18,072 bases of DNA from Halieaceae bacterium UBA6060 (GTDB lineage: Bacteria; Pseudomonadota; Gammaproteobacteria; Pseudomonadales; Halieaceae). Shown here in pieces: positions 8,611 through 17,007 of the stretch (its first letter is position 1; each line of letters starts with the position of its first letter). A program made the translations under genes and the position numbers. The notes under the pieces were generated by a model. It did no database searches. It had not been told where the DNA came from and saw only the letters and a program-made list of their open reading frames with translations. Where the stretch lies: the NCBI GenBank assembly GCA_002428935.1, contig DIYG01000166.1:1-18072 (forward strand), read 5' to 3'.

Positions 8611-11289
8611 TTGGATGAGCGTTTTGTGAGCAACGAGTGGTATCCCGGTGCCTGGGGCAAGCTCACCCGGGCCAGTGTCGGTCACAGCGAATTTCTAAGT
8701 CTTTCATCCCACTGCGCCGATGTTGCAGCCGTCACGGCGAAGCTGCTCGCCCTGCCGGTTTGGCGCGCGCGAATGGAGCGACTTGCAGGTCGTCCCCTCG
8801 ACGAGAGCGATCTAGCCCGTCTTTCGGCCATCGCCTATCTTCATGACCTTGGTAAGTGCTCGGCAGGGTTTTGGCTTAAACAACTCGATGCCCTGACTGA
8901 AGATGGCAGTGTCGACATTTCCCACCGTATCCAAGTATTGAAGCGTATCGGCGGCGACCTATCAGAATGCGGTCATGGGGCATATGTCGTGCCGACGGTA
9001 CTGGATTGGGGGCGAACTCGCGACCTCCTTGGTGGGCATCCCGTGGCAAGCTTGCTTAAGGACAGCAATGGCCAGCTGCTAATAGCCGCTGTTTCACATC
9101 ATGGATTGCCCGTTGACTTCCAGACCTCCAAAAGACTTATCTGGACCTGGTCGGATGTCAAGGAGCTCGACTATCAGCCCTTAAGCGAATTAAAAAGTTT
9201 GTTTGATGCTTTGCACACGATGATGCCCGACGCGACAACGCCAGGACCGCCACTCCCCAACACGCCAGAGTTTGTTCATGCGTTTTGTGGCCTGGTAAGT
9301 CTGGCCGACTGGATCGGGTCTAACCCGGATCCTTCTTTTTTTCCCTACGATCTTGCTCCACCCCATGCTCGATTTGAAACTGCTAAAAGCCGCGCTGGTG
9401 AAGTACTTTCGAAAATGCGTATCGACACTCGTGACGCGGTGAATGACCTCCGATCGAGAAAAGTGGTTTTCGGCGATGTTTTTCAAGACTCAGTCTCTGC
9501 AAAGCCTTTTCAGCCAACGGCAGTCCAGCGTGCAGCGGGCGACCCAGAATTGGGGCAGGTCGTCATCATTGAAGATGAAACAGGAGCGGGCAAAACCGAA
9601 GCGGCACTGTGGCGCTATAAAACGCTGTTCGAGGCGGGTGAAGTCGATAGCCTCGCCTTCGTGTTACCCACTCGCGTATCAGCCATAGCGCTCGCGGACC
9701 GGTTACAGAAGTTTGTTGGCGAGCTGTTTGCTGACGAGAGCTTGCGTCCCAACACGGTTACCGCAGTGCCTGGGTATCTGGTGTCTGATGGGCTCACGGG
9801 ACAACGGCTTGCTCCCTTTGAAGTCCAGTGGCCGGATCGAGAACACGAAGCAAGCGCACACCGTCATTGGGCCGCCGAGAACTCCAAGCGTTATCTCGCC
9901 GCTGCAGTCGCCATTGGTACCGTGGATCAGGCCCTTTTGGCAGGGCTCAAGTCGCGTCACGGGCACCTGAGGGGAATAACGCTTCTGCGAAGCCTACTCG
10001 TTGTTGATGAAGTACATGCCTCCGACATTTACATGTCACGAGTCCTTGAGAACCTGCTGTCGCGGCAGGTTCGTGCCGGCGGACACGCGTTGCTCCTTTC
10101 GGCGACGTTGGGCAGTGCTGCCAAAACCCGGTTTCTCAATTGCGCCCGGAGCAGACCTGCGCTAACGGAGTTCCCTGCGGACGTTACGGACCCCCTGTCC
10201 ATTCCCTATCCCGCGCTGAGCGATGAAAACTCCGTCCGAGGTTTTGCACCAAGAGACAAGAAGAAAGCCGTTACTATTGATCTTCAACCGGCCATCGCCG
10301 AGCCGGCAGCCATAGCAGGGTTTGCGCTGCAGGCGGCTCGCTCTGGAGCCCGGGTTTTGGTGATTCGCAACACCGTGGCCCAGGCTATCGAAACCCAGCA
10401 GGCCTTGGTCGCTACAGATGCTTCAATTGCGCTCCTATTTTCTGTGAACGGCAAGCCATGCCCACACCACGGGCGGTTTGCGGCGGTGGATCGCAAAGTG
10501 CTCGACAGGCAAGTGGTGTCGGTTTTTGGTAAAGACGCCGCCTCACGCGCGTGCATACTGGTGGGTACGCAGACTCTGGAACAGAGCCTCGATATTGACG
10601 CGGATCTACTGATTACCGACCTATGCCCCATTGACGTGATGCTTCAACGCTTGGGGCGACTGCACCGGCATCTTCGGCTTCGTCCTGAGGGATTCGAGTT
10701 GCCAAGAGCGGTTGTGCTAACCCCTGATGAGCGCAGCATGACCGGCTATCTCGGTCGCCGTCCCGCGGGTACGAGTGCTGGCCTTGGGACGGTCTACACA
10801 AACCTCTTGGCTATCGAAGCAACGTGGCGCGAATTGGAGAACCGTCAGTTTCTGTCCATACCCGATGACAATCGGGAATTGGTTGAACGTGCAACAGACT
10901 ACGACAGACTCAATCTCCTGGCGACCGAATTGGGTTCGGAATGGATAGCTCATTGGATGGACTTGTTGGGCACCGATACGGCACGACGTCAGGCGGCAAA
11001 ACCCAGACTGCTGGAATGGACGGAGGAGTTTTCGGCGTACACCGAAAGTGCGGAAGTTCAGACCCGCTTGGGTGAGATGCCACGCTTGTTGCGGTTCTCC
11101 GAAACTGTATCGCCCTTTGGCCAGCATCTAACGGAACTACAGATTCCCCATTTCATGTGGCCTGAAGGCTGCGAACAAGAAGAAGTAAGCCTGGACACAA
11201 GGCTACCGGGAATTACGTTTACTGTTGGTGAACAGGGTTTTCTTTATGATGAACTTGGCTTACGAAAACAGGTTGTGAGCTTAGGTTAG
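8611..11289 (+). CDS. cas3: CRISPR-associated helicase/nuclease Cas3 (type I-E)
   Basis: Cas3 is recruited by target-bound Cascade and unwinds and degrades the DNA through an HD nuclease and an SF2 helicase. The 892-aa length is close to E. coli Cas3 (888). HD-domain residues visible are H34, H78-D79 with K82 (YLHDLGK), H122 and H163-H164 (AAVSHHGLP). Helicase motifs are Walker A ETGAGKTE (323-330, K328), DEVH (466-469), LLLSATLG, and a motif VI-like stretch QRLGRLHRH. The N-terminus (YPGAWGK) and the FCGLVSLADWIGS stretch match I-E Cas3 proteins. The start appears to be TTG at 8611, with AGGG (8601-8604) six bases upstream; GTG at 8626 is the alternative. The gene stands apart from the Cascade genes by 154 bp. 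Confidence 0.95.
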   Translation: MDERFVSNEWYPGAWGKLTRASVGHSEFLSLSSHCADVAAVTAKLLALPVWRARMERLAGRPLDESDLARLSAIAYLHDLGKCSAGFWLKQLDALTEDGSVDISHRIQVLKRIGGDLSECGHGAYVVPTVLDWGRTRDLLGGHPVASLLKDSNGQLLIAAVSHHGLPVDFQTSKRLIWTWSDVKELDYQPLSELKSLFDALHTMMPDATTPGPPLPNTPEFVHAFCGLVSLADWIGSNPDPSFFPYDLAPPHARFETAKSRAGEVLSKMRIDTRDAVNDLRSRKVVFGDVFQDSVSAKPFQPTAVQRAAGDPELGQVVIIEDETGAGKTEAALWRYKTLFEAGEVDSLAFVLPTRVSAIALADRLQKFVGELFADESLRPNTVTAVPGYLVSDGLTGQRLAPFEVQWPDREHEASAHRHWAAENSKRYLAAAVAIGTVDQALLAGLKSRHGHLRGITLLRSLLVVDEVHASDIYMSRVLENLLSRQVRAGGHALLLSATLGSAAKTRFLNCARSRPALTEFPADVTDPLSIPYPALSDENSVRGFAPRDKKKAVTIDLQPAIAEPAAIAGFALQAARSGARVLVIRNTVAQAIETQQALVATDASIALLFSVNGKPCPHHGRFAAVDRKVLDRQVVSVFGKDAASRACILVGTQTLEQSLDIDADLLITDLCPIDVMLQRLGRLHRHLRLRPEGFELPRAVVLTPDERSMTGYLGRRPAGTSAGLGTVYTNLLAIEATWRELENRQFLSIPDDNRELVERATDYDRLNLLATELGSEWIAHWMDLLGTDTARRQAAKPRLLEWTEEFSAYTESAEVQTRLGEMPRLLRFSETVSPFGQHLTELQIPHFMWPEGCEQEEVSLDTRLPGITFTVGEQGFLYDELGLRKQVVSLG

Positions 11290-11326
11290 AGGAAAGGGTC
11301 GGAATCAACCTCTGGCTTCAAACTCT

Positions 11327-11355
11327 TTGTTCATAAAACATACTTGATGTATGGT
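11327..11355 (+). promoter_or_regulatory. Candidate promoter for the Cascade-cas1-cas2 operon
   Basis: TTGTTC (11327-11332) and TATGGT (11350-11355) are spaced by 17 bp and match the sigma-70 boxes at 3 of 6 and 4 of 6 positions. The -10 box overlaps a small inverted repeat, CATAC-TTGAT-GTATG (11339-11353), which could be an operator. Transcription would begin near 11362, about 80 nt upstream of cas8e. In E. coli the casA promoter is likewise in the cas3-casA gap and is repressed by H-NS. The match is weak and remains a proposal. Confidence 0.35.
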
Positions 11356-11415
11356 CGACTCTGGCACGACGTCCTTCACGCGAGGGGTTGTGTTGTGGTC
11401 CGTGGTATATGGAGT

Positions 11416-11432
11416 GGTTCTTGCGTAGAACC
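11416..11432 (+). repeat. Perfect inverted repeat just upstream of cas8e
   Basis: GGTTCT (11416-11421) and AGAACC (11427-11432) flank a TGCGT loop. The hairpin occupies the place where a ribosome-binding site for the cas8e ATG (11444) would be expected, and no AGGAG lies between it and the start. A GGAG (11411-11414) lies directly upstream of the hairpin. Confidence 0.55.
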
Positions 11433-11443
11433 TGTTGTCTGCA

Positions 11444-13009
11444 ATGTACAATGTTTTAACGGATAATTTGTTTTCTGTCGGTCGCACCGATGGGGTGGTA
11501 TTGCGAGCCTCCCTTCCACAAACTTTGCAGTTAGCTGTACAAGACCGTATCGAGTCCTTCCCCCACCTACGCCCACACCAGCGCCCCGCTTTCCACGCAT
11601 TCCTCGTCCAGCTCGCTTGTATCGCATGCGATCACGCAGGGTTCAATGTTCCCCCTGATACGGCGGATGGATGGCAGAAAGTGTTAAGGCAGTTGACGAC
11701 GACCTGGCCGGATGATGCCCCGTGGCAGTTGATCGTCAACGATTCTTCGAAGCCCGCTTTGCTTCAGCCGCCCCAGCCACCTGATGCACCCGATCTAAAA
11801 GGGCGTGTAGAACAACCCGACAAGCTCGACATGCTCGTAACCAGCAAGAACCATGACCTAAAGCAGCGCCGGATGGCCCATGGCGCACCGGAAGACTGGT
11901 TCTTCGCGCTCTTGTCCTTGCAGACGCAGGAAGGATTCCTTGGTGCCGGAAACTATGGCGTCGCGCGCATGAACGGCGGCTTTGCGAACCGGAGTTACCT
12001 AACCTTAGCCCCTGAAGAACTGCGTTTTGGGGGCCGGGTGTTTCGTGACATCAATGCGATTCTTTCAGATACCGAAAAATTCTATCGAGCCGCCGATGTG
12101 GGTTCACCCACCGGGCACACCTTGCTGTGGTTGCTGCCTTGGGACGGCACGGAATCGGTGCGAATTGAAGACTGTCACCCGTTATACATTGAAGTCTGTC
12201 GCCGCGTACGTTTGGGCGAAACCGGTGGATGCTTCCACGCTAGCACGGGAAACACAAAGAAACCTCGCGTCGAAGCCAAGGCACTCGCGGGAAACGTTGG
12301 GGACCCGTGGTTACCGCTCGACATACAGAAAGAGCCAAAAGCCATGACGCTAACGGTCGGCGGATTCGATTACCGCCGCATGGCGCAGCTGGTGACGGGT
12401 GCAGATTCGAAGTATCAGTTACCTTATTTGGCCCGGCCTACGGTTTCAGAGCGAGACATTCCACTTGCCTATGAGGCTTATGGAATGGTGCGAGGACAGG
12501 GGAAAACGGAGGGCTATCACAGCCGTAGGGTATTGATTCCCCCCACAGTGGTGTCGTTTTTTGCGGATCCGGACCAGCGTGAGCAGTTAGCCTCGCGATG
12601 TAAGGAGTTCCTGGAGCTTGCAGGCGTTGCGAGTGGCAAGGTGCTTCGGCCAGCTCTAATACAGTTGTTCCAGGGTCAGGAGGATGTCGAGTGGAAGAAG
12701 CCGAGTAACGAAGCTCTATGCCGGCCATGGCTTTCCCGGATGAACAATATGGTCGATGGGGAATTCTTTGCTCTGCTTTTTGCGTCTTTACCGTCCTCCC
12801 AGGACGAAGCGGCGACCGAATTTAGCAGGTATCTGGCGCGTTTAACGAGAGAAGTGTTTGTCGCTGCCGCCGAAGCCGCCCCCCAACACCCTCTGCGTCA
12901 GCGTTTGGCTCGTGTACGCGCCGAGTTGTTCTTGACTGCGGCGTTGCGGAAACACTTGCCGGCACAGCGTTTTAATGAACAGGAGCCTAGCGATGAACGC
13001 TTTGCCTGA
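11444..13009 (+). CDS. cas8e: Cascade large subunit Cas8e (Cse1/CasA), divergent form
   Basis: Cas8e is the Cascade subunit that reads the PAM and recruits Cas3. I place the start at ATG 11444 (521 aa); a TTG at 11435 would add three residues. The N-terminus (MYNVLTDNLFSVGRTDGV) fits the Cse1 pattern of an N-terminal beta strand followed by helices. The central GFLGAGNYGVARMNGG stretch is like the glycine-rich region near the PAM loop of Cse1 proteins. The segment LDMLVTSKNHDLK lies where E. coli CasA has its PAM loop (AFVNQPG). The paired cysteines of E. coli CasA (LCGGC and CSCC) have no counterpart here. No HNH or other extra domain is seen. Position between cas3 and cse2 supports the call strongly. 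Confidence 0.9.
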   Translation: MYNVLTDNLFSVGRTDGVVLRASLPQTLQLAVQDRIESFPHLRPHQRPAFHAFLVQLACIACDHAGFNVPPDTADGWQKVLRQLTTTWPDDAPWQLIVNDSSKPALLQPPQPPDAPDLKGRVEQPDKLDMLVTSKNHDLKQRRMAHGAPEDWFFALLSLQTQEGFLGAGNYGVARMNGGFANRSYLTLAPEELRFGGRVFRDINAILSDTEKFYRAADVGSPTGHTLLWLLPWDGTESVRIEDCHPLYIEVCRRVRLGETGGCFHASTGNTKKPRVEAKALAGNVGDPWLPLDIQKEPKAMTLTVGGFDYRRMAQLVTGADSKYQLPYLARPTVSERDIPLAYEAYGMVRGQGKTEGYHSRRVLIPPTVVSFFADPDQREQLASRCKEFLELAGVASGKVLRPALIQLFQGQEDVEWKKPSNEALCRPWLSRMNNMVDGEFFALLFASLPSSQDEAATEFSRYLARLTREVFVAAAEAAPQHPLRQRLARVRAELFLTAALRKHLPAQRFNEQEPSDERFA

Positions 13010-13556
13010 AGAAGACCGTTCGGACGTTTTGCAAAGACTGGCTGTGCGTCTAACTTCCGACACGAGATCCATGGCCGAACTTGCCCGGCTTCGGCGTATG
13101 GACCCGCGCCAGCCAGAACCGGCATTTGGCATTATTCAAGATCTGTTGGGCGATAAATCGCTATTTGCTTCAGTAGACCACCTTCGGCGTTGGGCTCTGA
13201 TAATCCACTGCATCGCTCTTGCGCGAGGACGCCATCGCAGTCAGGCGCAGGGCTTTGGTGAGGCGTTAGTGCATATCCACTTCGGTGAGCTCAGGCTACA
13301 GCAACTCTTACGAGCTGACCTTACGGTGCTTTTCGATTTATTACCAAGAATCGCTCGACGTATGGCGGCGCAGGTAACTGAAGCTAACTGGTGGCCGATC
13401 GCGACCCTGGTTTTGAATGCGGGTCCTTACGATCTCAGTTCTGAAGAGTTGGATGTTCCCGACGACTATCACGCCAATCAGCAAAAAGCGGAAGATGCGC
13501 GACTTCAGGTCGCCAGAGGTTTTGTTATAGCCAACGCATCGGTCTCTGATCGCTGA
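12993..13556 (+). CDS. cse2: Cascade small subunit Cse2 (CasB, Cas11e)
   Basis: Cse2 forms a dimer along the belly of Cascade and stabilises the R-loop. The start is ATG 12993 (187 aa), because AGGAG at 12981-12985 lies seven bases upstream; the earlier in-frame ATG at 12975 lies before that site. The gene overlaps the end of cas8e by 17 bp. The protein is helical, with MAELARLRRMDPRQPEPAF near residues 28-46 as in Cse2 family members, and is somewhat longer than E. coli CasB (160 aa). Its stop overlaps an ATG by one base (TGATG). Confidence 0.9.
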   Translation: MNALPEEDRSDVLQRLAVRLTSDTRSMAELARLRRMDPRQPEPAFGIIQDLLGDKSLFASVDHLRRWALIIHCIALARGRHRSQAQGFGEALVHIHFGELRLQQLLRADLTVLFDLLPRIARRMAAQVTEANWWPIATLVLNAGPYDLSSEELDVPDDYHANQQKAEDARLQVARGFVIANASVSDR

Positions 13557-13576
13557 TGCCTTCTAAGGAGAACAGC

Positions 13577-14713
13577 ATGGCTCGATTTATACAGATTCAT
13601 TGGCTCAGTTCCTATCCGGCGGCACTTCTAAATCGCGATGACGCGGGCCTGGCCAAGCGAATACCGTTTGGGGGAGCAACGCGTGGACGCGTCTCTTCCC
13701 AGTGTTTGAAAAGACGCTGGCGTTTGGCCGGGTCAGATTCTATCGACAGTGCTGCCCAAAACCCTTGGGCTTTGCAGAACGTGGGCTTTGCGACTTCTGT
13801 ACGAACAAAAGAAATAGTCGATCACAGAATCAGGCCGCTTCTGGAGGCCGAGGGTATCGCCGAAGAGTCGGTGCTTGAGGCTGTTTGTGGCCGGCTGAAT
13901 GAAGTGGTTTACGGTAAAAAAGGCTCGGATCGGAAGTCCCGTCAGGCATTGCTGCTTGGCGAGCCCGAGATCGACTATCTCGCGCAGAAAGCCATCGGTG
14001 CGTTGAATCCATCAGATCCTGAAGCGGCTGTAGGTGCTTTGGATGAGTCACTTAAAGACGAAAAGAAAAACATCAAAGCACTGGTTGGTGGTGGTGGATT
14101 GATGGCCGCCCTGTTTGGCCGAATGGTGACCTCCGATGTTGCTGCGAACACGGATGCCGCCATACACGTGGCGCATGCACTCACGGTTCACCCTCTAGAG
14201 CGAGAGATGGACTTCATGACTGCTGTCGATGACCTGAAGTCTCGCGAAGATGGCGACGACAGTGGCGCGGCCGGTATTTTCGATATGGAACTAGCCAGCG
14301 GGTTGTATTACGGCTATGTGGTTGTTGACGTTCCATTGCTGGTCTCTAATCTGAGCGGCGATGAAGAAGTGGCCGCCAAAGTCATTGAACATTTGATGCA
14401 CCTTATTGCCGAGATATCCCCTGGCGCTAAAAAAGGCTCTACGGCGCCTTACTCCTTTGCGCAATGGATGCTGGCCGAGTGTGGTGACCGACAACCACGA
14501 TCTTTGGCAAACGCCTTTCATCGAGCGCTACCTGAACACATGGCCGATGTATCCGCAGCAATTGAGCGCGTAAGCAGTCACCTTGCGGCAATGGATCAAG
14601 CCTATGGGTGTGCCGAAGACCGTCGGCAAATGGCTGTAGAAGCGGCACTTCAAGACGTAGAGCGCGTCAACCTTGATAGTTTGGCAGCTTGGGCTAGCGG
14701 AGCCGCGTCGTGA
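13577..14713 (+). CDS. cas7e: Cascade backbone subunit Cas7e (Cse4/CasC)
   Basis: Cas7e is present in six copies that wrap the crRNA spacer. The start is ATG 13577 (378 aa), with AAGGAG at 13565-13570 six bases upstream; an ATG at 13556 overlapping the cse2 stop would add seven residues. The N-terminus MARFIQIHWLSSYPAALLNR aligns well with E. coli CasC ([20 protein letters not shown]), followed by DDAGLAKR and FGGATRGRVSSQCLKR. Further family stretches are GRMVTSDVAANTDAAIHVAH and FMTAVDDL. The length is close to E. coli (363 aa). Confidence 0.95.
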   Translation: MARFIQIHWLSSYPAALLNRDDAGLAKRIPFGGATRGRVSSQCLKRRWRLAGSDSIDSAAQNPWALQNVGFATSVRTKEIVDHRIRPLLEAEGIAEESVLEAVCGRLNEVVYGKKGSDRKSRQALLLGEPEIDYLAQKAIGALNPSDPEAAVGALDESLKDEKKNIKALVGGGGLMAALFGRMVTSDVAANTDAAIHVAHALTVHPLEREMDFMTAVDDLKSREDGDDSGAAGIFDMELASGLYYGYVVVDVPLLVSNLSGDEEVAAKVIEHLMHLIAEISPGAKKGSTAPYSFAQWMLAECGDRQPRSLANAFHRALPEHMADVSAAIERVSSHLAAMDQAYGCAEDRRQMAVEAALQDVERVNLDSLAAWASGAAS

Positions 14714-15417
14714 ATGACTACCTGCTGCTGAGGCTCGAAGCACCTCTTATGAGTTTTGGTGGTGTGGTGATCGATAACCATGGTGTTGAGATGCCGTTCC
14801 CACCACCCAGCATGATTACGGGACTGTTGGCGAATGCGCTGGGGTATCGTCGACAGGATTTCGATAAACACCAACGGCTACAAGAACGCCTTTCGCTGGT
14901 CGTTCGCTGTGATCGCCCGGGAGAGTCGCTGCGTGATTTTCAAACGGCGGAACTTGATAAGTCGGATCATGGCTGGACGACCCGTGGTGAAATTGAATCA
15001 CGAGACGGAGGCGCCGGCACCTACGTGGGGAAGCACATTCGATATAGAGACTACCACGCAGACAGAAGTGTACTGCTTGCCATCTGGCTGGAGCCCTTCA
15101 ATGAAAAACCGTCGCTAGCGGATTTGCAGCAGGCATTGAAAACACCTAAGCGACCGTTGTTTCTGGGTCGTAAGAGCTGCCTCCCCTCGACGTATATCGA
15201 TGCCGGCTCTGTCCAGGCGGGCTCGCCAATCGCTGCGCTTGCAGAGGTCCCGGCGTTAGAGCCGGAGAATGCCCGAGTATTTGAGCCTGTACCCCTGCGC
15301 GACTCTCCAGAGCCTGACGATCTTCGCATTGGCGGGCTACGCAACTGGGCCAATCAAGTTCATGGGGGCGAGCAGCGCTGGCGAAGCCGTCCATGGTTAT
15401 TGGCGCAGGCTTCCTGA
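14710..15417 (+). CDS. cas5e: Cascade subunit Cas5e (CasD)
   Basis: Cas5e caps the 5' handle of the crRNA and contacts Cas8e. The 235-aa product (E. coli 224) starts with GTG at 14710, overlapping the cas7e stop by four bases (GTGA). The N-terminal RAMP strand reads YLLLRLEAPLMSFGG, similar to E. coli YLILRLAGPMQAWGQ. Conserved parts include RYRDYHADRSVLLAIWLEP and RPLFLGRKSCLPS. No HNH insertion is present. The stop TGA overlaps the cas6e ATG by one base. Confidence 0.94.
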   Translation: MNDYLLLRLEAPLMSFGGVVIDNHGVEMPFPPPSMITGLLANALGYRRQDFDKHQRLQERLSLVVRCDRPGESLRDFQTAELDKSDHGWTTRGEIESRDGGAGTYVGKHIRYRDYHADRSVLLAIWLEPFNEKPSLADLQQALKTPKRPLFLGRKSCLPSTYIDAGSVQAGSPIAALAEVPALEPENARVFEPVPLRDSPEPDDLRIGGLRNWANQVHGGEQRWRSRPWLLAQAS

Positions 15418-16133
15418 TGGCCCTGTATCTCATTCGACTGAGGCCCGACAGATCGACCTTTGCACGTTGGGCGCATCGCCAGCGGCTTCTGCCCGCAGGA
15501 GTTGATGAGGGATACGCCTGGCACGCCGTTCTCAAAGCGGTGCTTGGAGATTTGGCACCACAACCTTTTGTAGTGCGAAACCAAAGTAGTGAGTTACTGG
15601 CGTACAGCCAAGAGGACACCCGTTTGTGGACGTCGATGGCCCAGGACTCGGAAGCGACAAAAGCTCTTGGACTGGAAGCTCTTGAAGCAAAACCCCTGCC
15701 CGAAGATTTTCGCGCCGGTGACCGCCTGAGTTTTGAGGTTCGAGTGCGCCCTATCGTGCGTTCCCGTCAAGGCAGAAATGATGTTAAGGAGCTCGACGCA
15801 GCCGTTCTTCGAGTTGATGGCGAGGCCGTAAAGGAGCGCGAAGTTGTCTATCGCGAATGGCTTTCTCGAGAGCTAAATCGTGAATCGGCGGCGGATTTAT
15901 CCGGCAAACCACCCAGGCTTGTAAGCTATTGCCGCACGCAAGTTTTACGTCGGGCCCATCGTGATGGCAAGCGGCAGGTTACCAAGGTCGAGGGGCCTGA
16001 TGTGTTGTTTCGTGGGGAGCTAGTGATAAAGGACCCGGAATCGTTTCTAACACTGCTAGCCAGAGGTTTGGGTAGGCACCGGGCCTTCGGGTTCGGTTGT
16101 TTGCTTATCGCGCCACCAGGGGCGCTTCGATGA
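15417..16133 (+). CDS. cas6e: crRNA-processing endoribonuclease Cas6e (Cse3/CasE)
   Basis: Cas6e cuts the pre-crRNA at the base of each repeat hairpin and stays bound to it. I choose ATG 15417 (238 aa), because it overlaps the cas5e stop as TGATG and gives MALYLIRLRP, matching the family start; an ATG at 15393 would add eight residues. The catalytic pair is probably Y33 and H36 in GYAWH, equivalent to the Tyr-x-x-His of E. coli CasE (Y23, H26). The C-terminal glycine-rich RNA-binding loop is LGRHRAFGFGCLLIAP, near E. coli GPAKSMGCGLLSLAP. It is longer than E. coli CasE (199 aa), mainly in the middle. Confidence 0.94.
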   Translation: MALYLIRLRPDRSTFARWAHRQRLLPAGVDEGYAWHAVLKAVLGDLAPQPFVVRNQSSELLAYSQEDTRLWTSMAQDSEATKALGLEALEAKPLPEDFRAGDRLSFEVRVRPIVRSRQGRNDVKELDAAVLRVDGEAVKEREVVYREWLSRELNRESAADLSGKPPRLVSYCRTQVLRRAHRDGKRQVTKVEGPDVLFRGELVIKDPESFLTLLARGLGRHRAFGFGCLLIAPPGALR

Positions 16134-16137
16134 CAGC

Positions 16138-17007
16138 ATGCTCCGCGGACGGCTAGGTCTTGAGACGGCCCGAGTTGCCCATGCTGATCGCCATGGTCTG
16201 ATTCTGTTGGATTATGGCAACCTTTCTGTCGAAAAGGGTTGTCTTCGTTTCGTTACAGCAGGTGGTTCCTTAGAACCGGGTGACTATCAAGTGCCTCATC
16301 AAGGCCTAAGCTTTGTGCTACTTGGGCCGGGTAGTACCGTAAGCCATGACGCGTTGCGTTTGATGGCTCGCCATGGAACTGGTCTTGCCGCTGTGGGTAG
16401 CGATGGGGTGCGCTGCTACACGGCACCACCTCTAGGCCCTGACCGTTCAGATCTCGCGAGGCAACAGGCCAGGATTTGGTCAGATGAAAAGAAACGCCTG
16501 GAAACTGCTCGGCAAATGTACGCGATTCGGCTGGGCGAGGTACTTCCGCATAGGTCGATAGAAGTGTTGCGCGGAATAGAAGGTGCGCGCATGAAAGAGG
16601 CCTATCGCTTGATAGCTCAGCGCCATGGTATTCGGTGGCGCGGCCGACGTTACGACCGGAAAAACCCGGATGCGGCCGATATCGCCAATCAGGCAATCAA
16701 TCATGCGGCTACAGCCGTTGAGGCAGCTGCTGCTATTGCTGTTGCATGTACGTCAACGCTTCCGCAACTTGGATTTATACACGAAGATTCGGATCAGTCA
16801 TTTGTGTTGGATATTGCCGACCTATATCGCACAACGATCACGCTCCCCGTCGCCTTTTCTTCCGCTAAAGAAACAGAGACAAATGATCGGGATACCATTG
16901 ATCGGATTGTGCGTCGACGAGCCAGCCGAGCTTTTCGAAAAGAAAAGGTAATTCCCTCAATGATCGACCGGATTAAGGTCTTGTTTGTTAAACCAGCGTC
17001 GCCATGA
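16138..17007 (+). CDS. cas1: CRISPR integrase Cas1 (type I-E)
   Basis: Cas1 forms the integrase complex with Cas2 and inserts new spacers at the leader-repeat junction. The product has 289 aa; E. coli Cas1 (305 aa) has a longer C-terminal tail. The metal-binding residues are E148 (RGIEGARMK), H215 (GFIHED) and D225/D228 (VLDIADL), matching E. coli E141, H208, D218 and D221. The stretch GPGSTVSHDALRLMARHGTG (63-82) is typical of I-E Cas1. The start is ATG 16138, four bases after the cas6e stop. No reverse transcriptase or Cas4 fusion is seen. The stop overlaps cas2 by four bases. Confidence 0.96.
   Translation: MLRGRLGLETARVAHADRHGLILLDYGNLSVEKGCLRFVTAGGSLEPGDYQVPHQGLSFVLLGPGSTVSHDALRLMARHGTGLAAVGSDGVRCYTAPPLGPDRSDLARQQARIWSDEKKRLETARQMYAIRLGEVLPHRSIEVLRGIEGARMKEAYRLIAQRHGIRWRGRRYDRKNPDAADIANQAINHAATAVEAAAAIAVACTSTLPQLGFIHEDSDQSFVLDIADLYRTTITLPVAFSSAKETETNDRDTIDRIVRRRASRAFRKEKVIPSMIDRIKVLFVKPASP

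Noticed and set aside
11377..11387. CACGCGAGGGG in the cas3-cas8e gap, resembling part of the CRISPR repeat; considered as a mini-CRISPR that guides autorepression or a CreTA-type RNA
   Set aside because: Only about ten bases match, the left stem arm is missing, and no second degenerate repeat or handle-like sequence is found nearby.
11444..16133. Possible nuclease fusion (HNH) in Cas8e or Cas5e, as in the variant I-E systems
   Set aside because: Both proteins have ordinary lengths (521 and 235 aa) and no HNH-like His/Asn/His pattern; Cas3 is present and intact.
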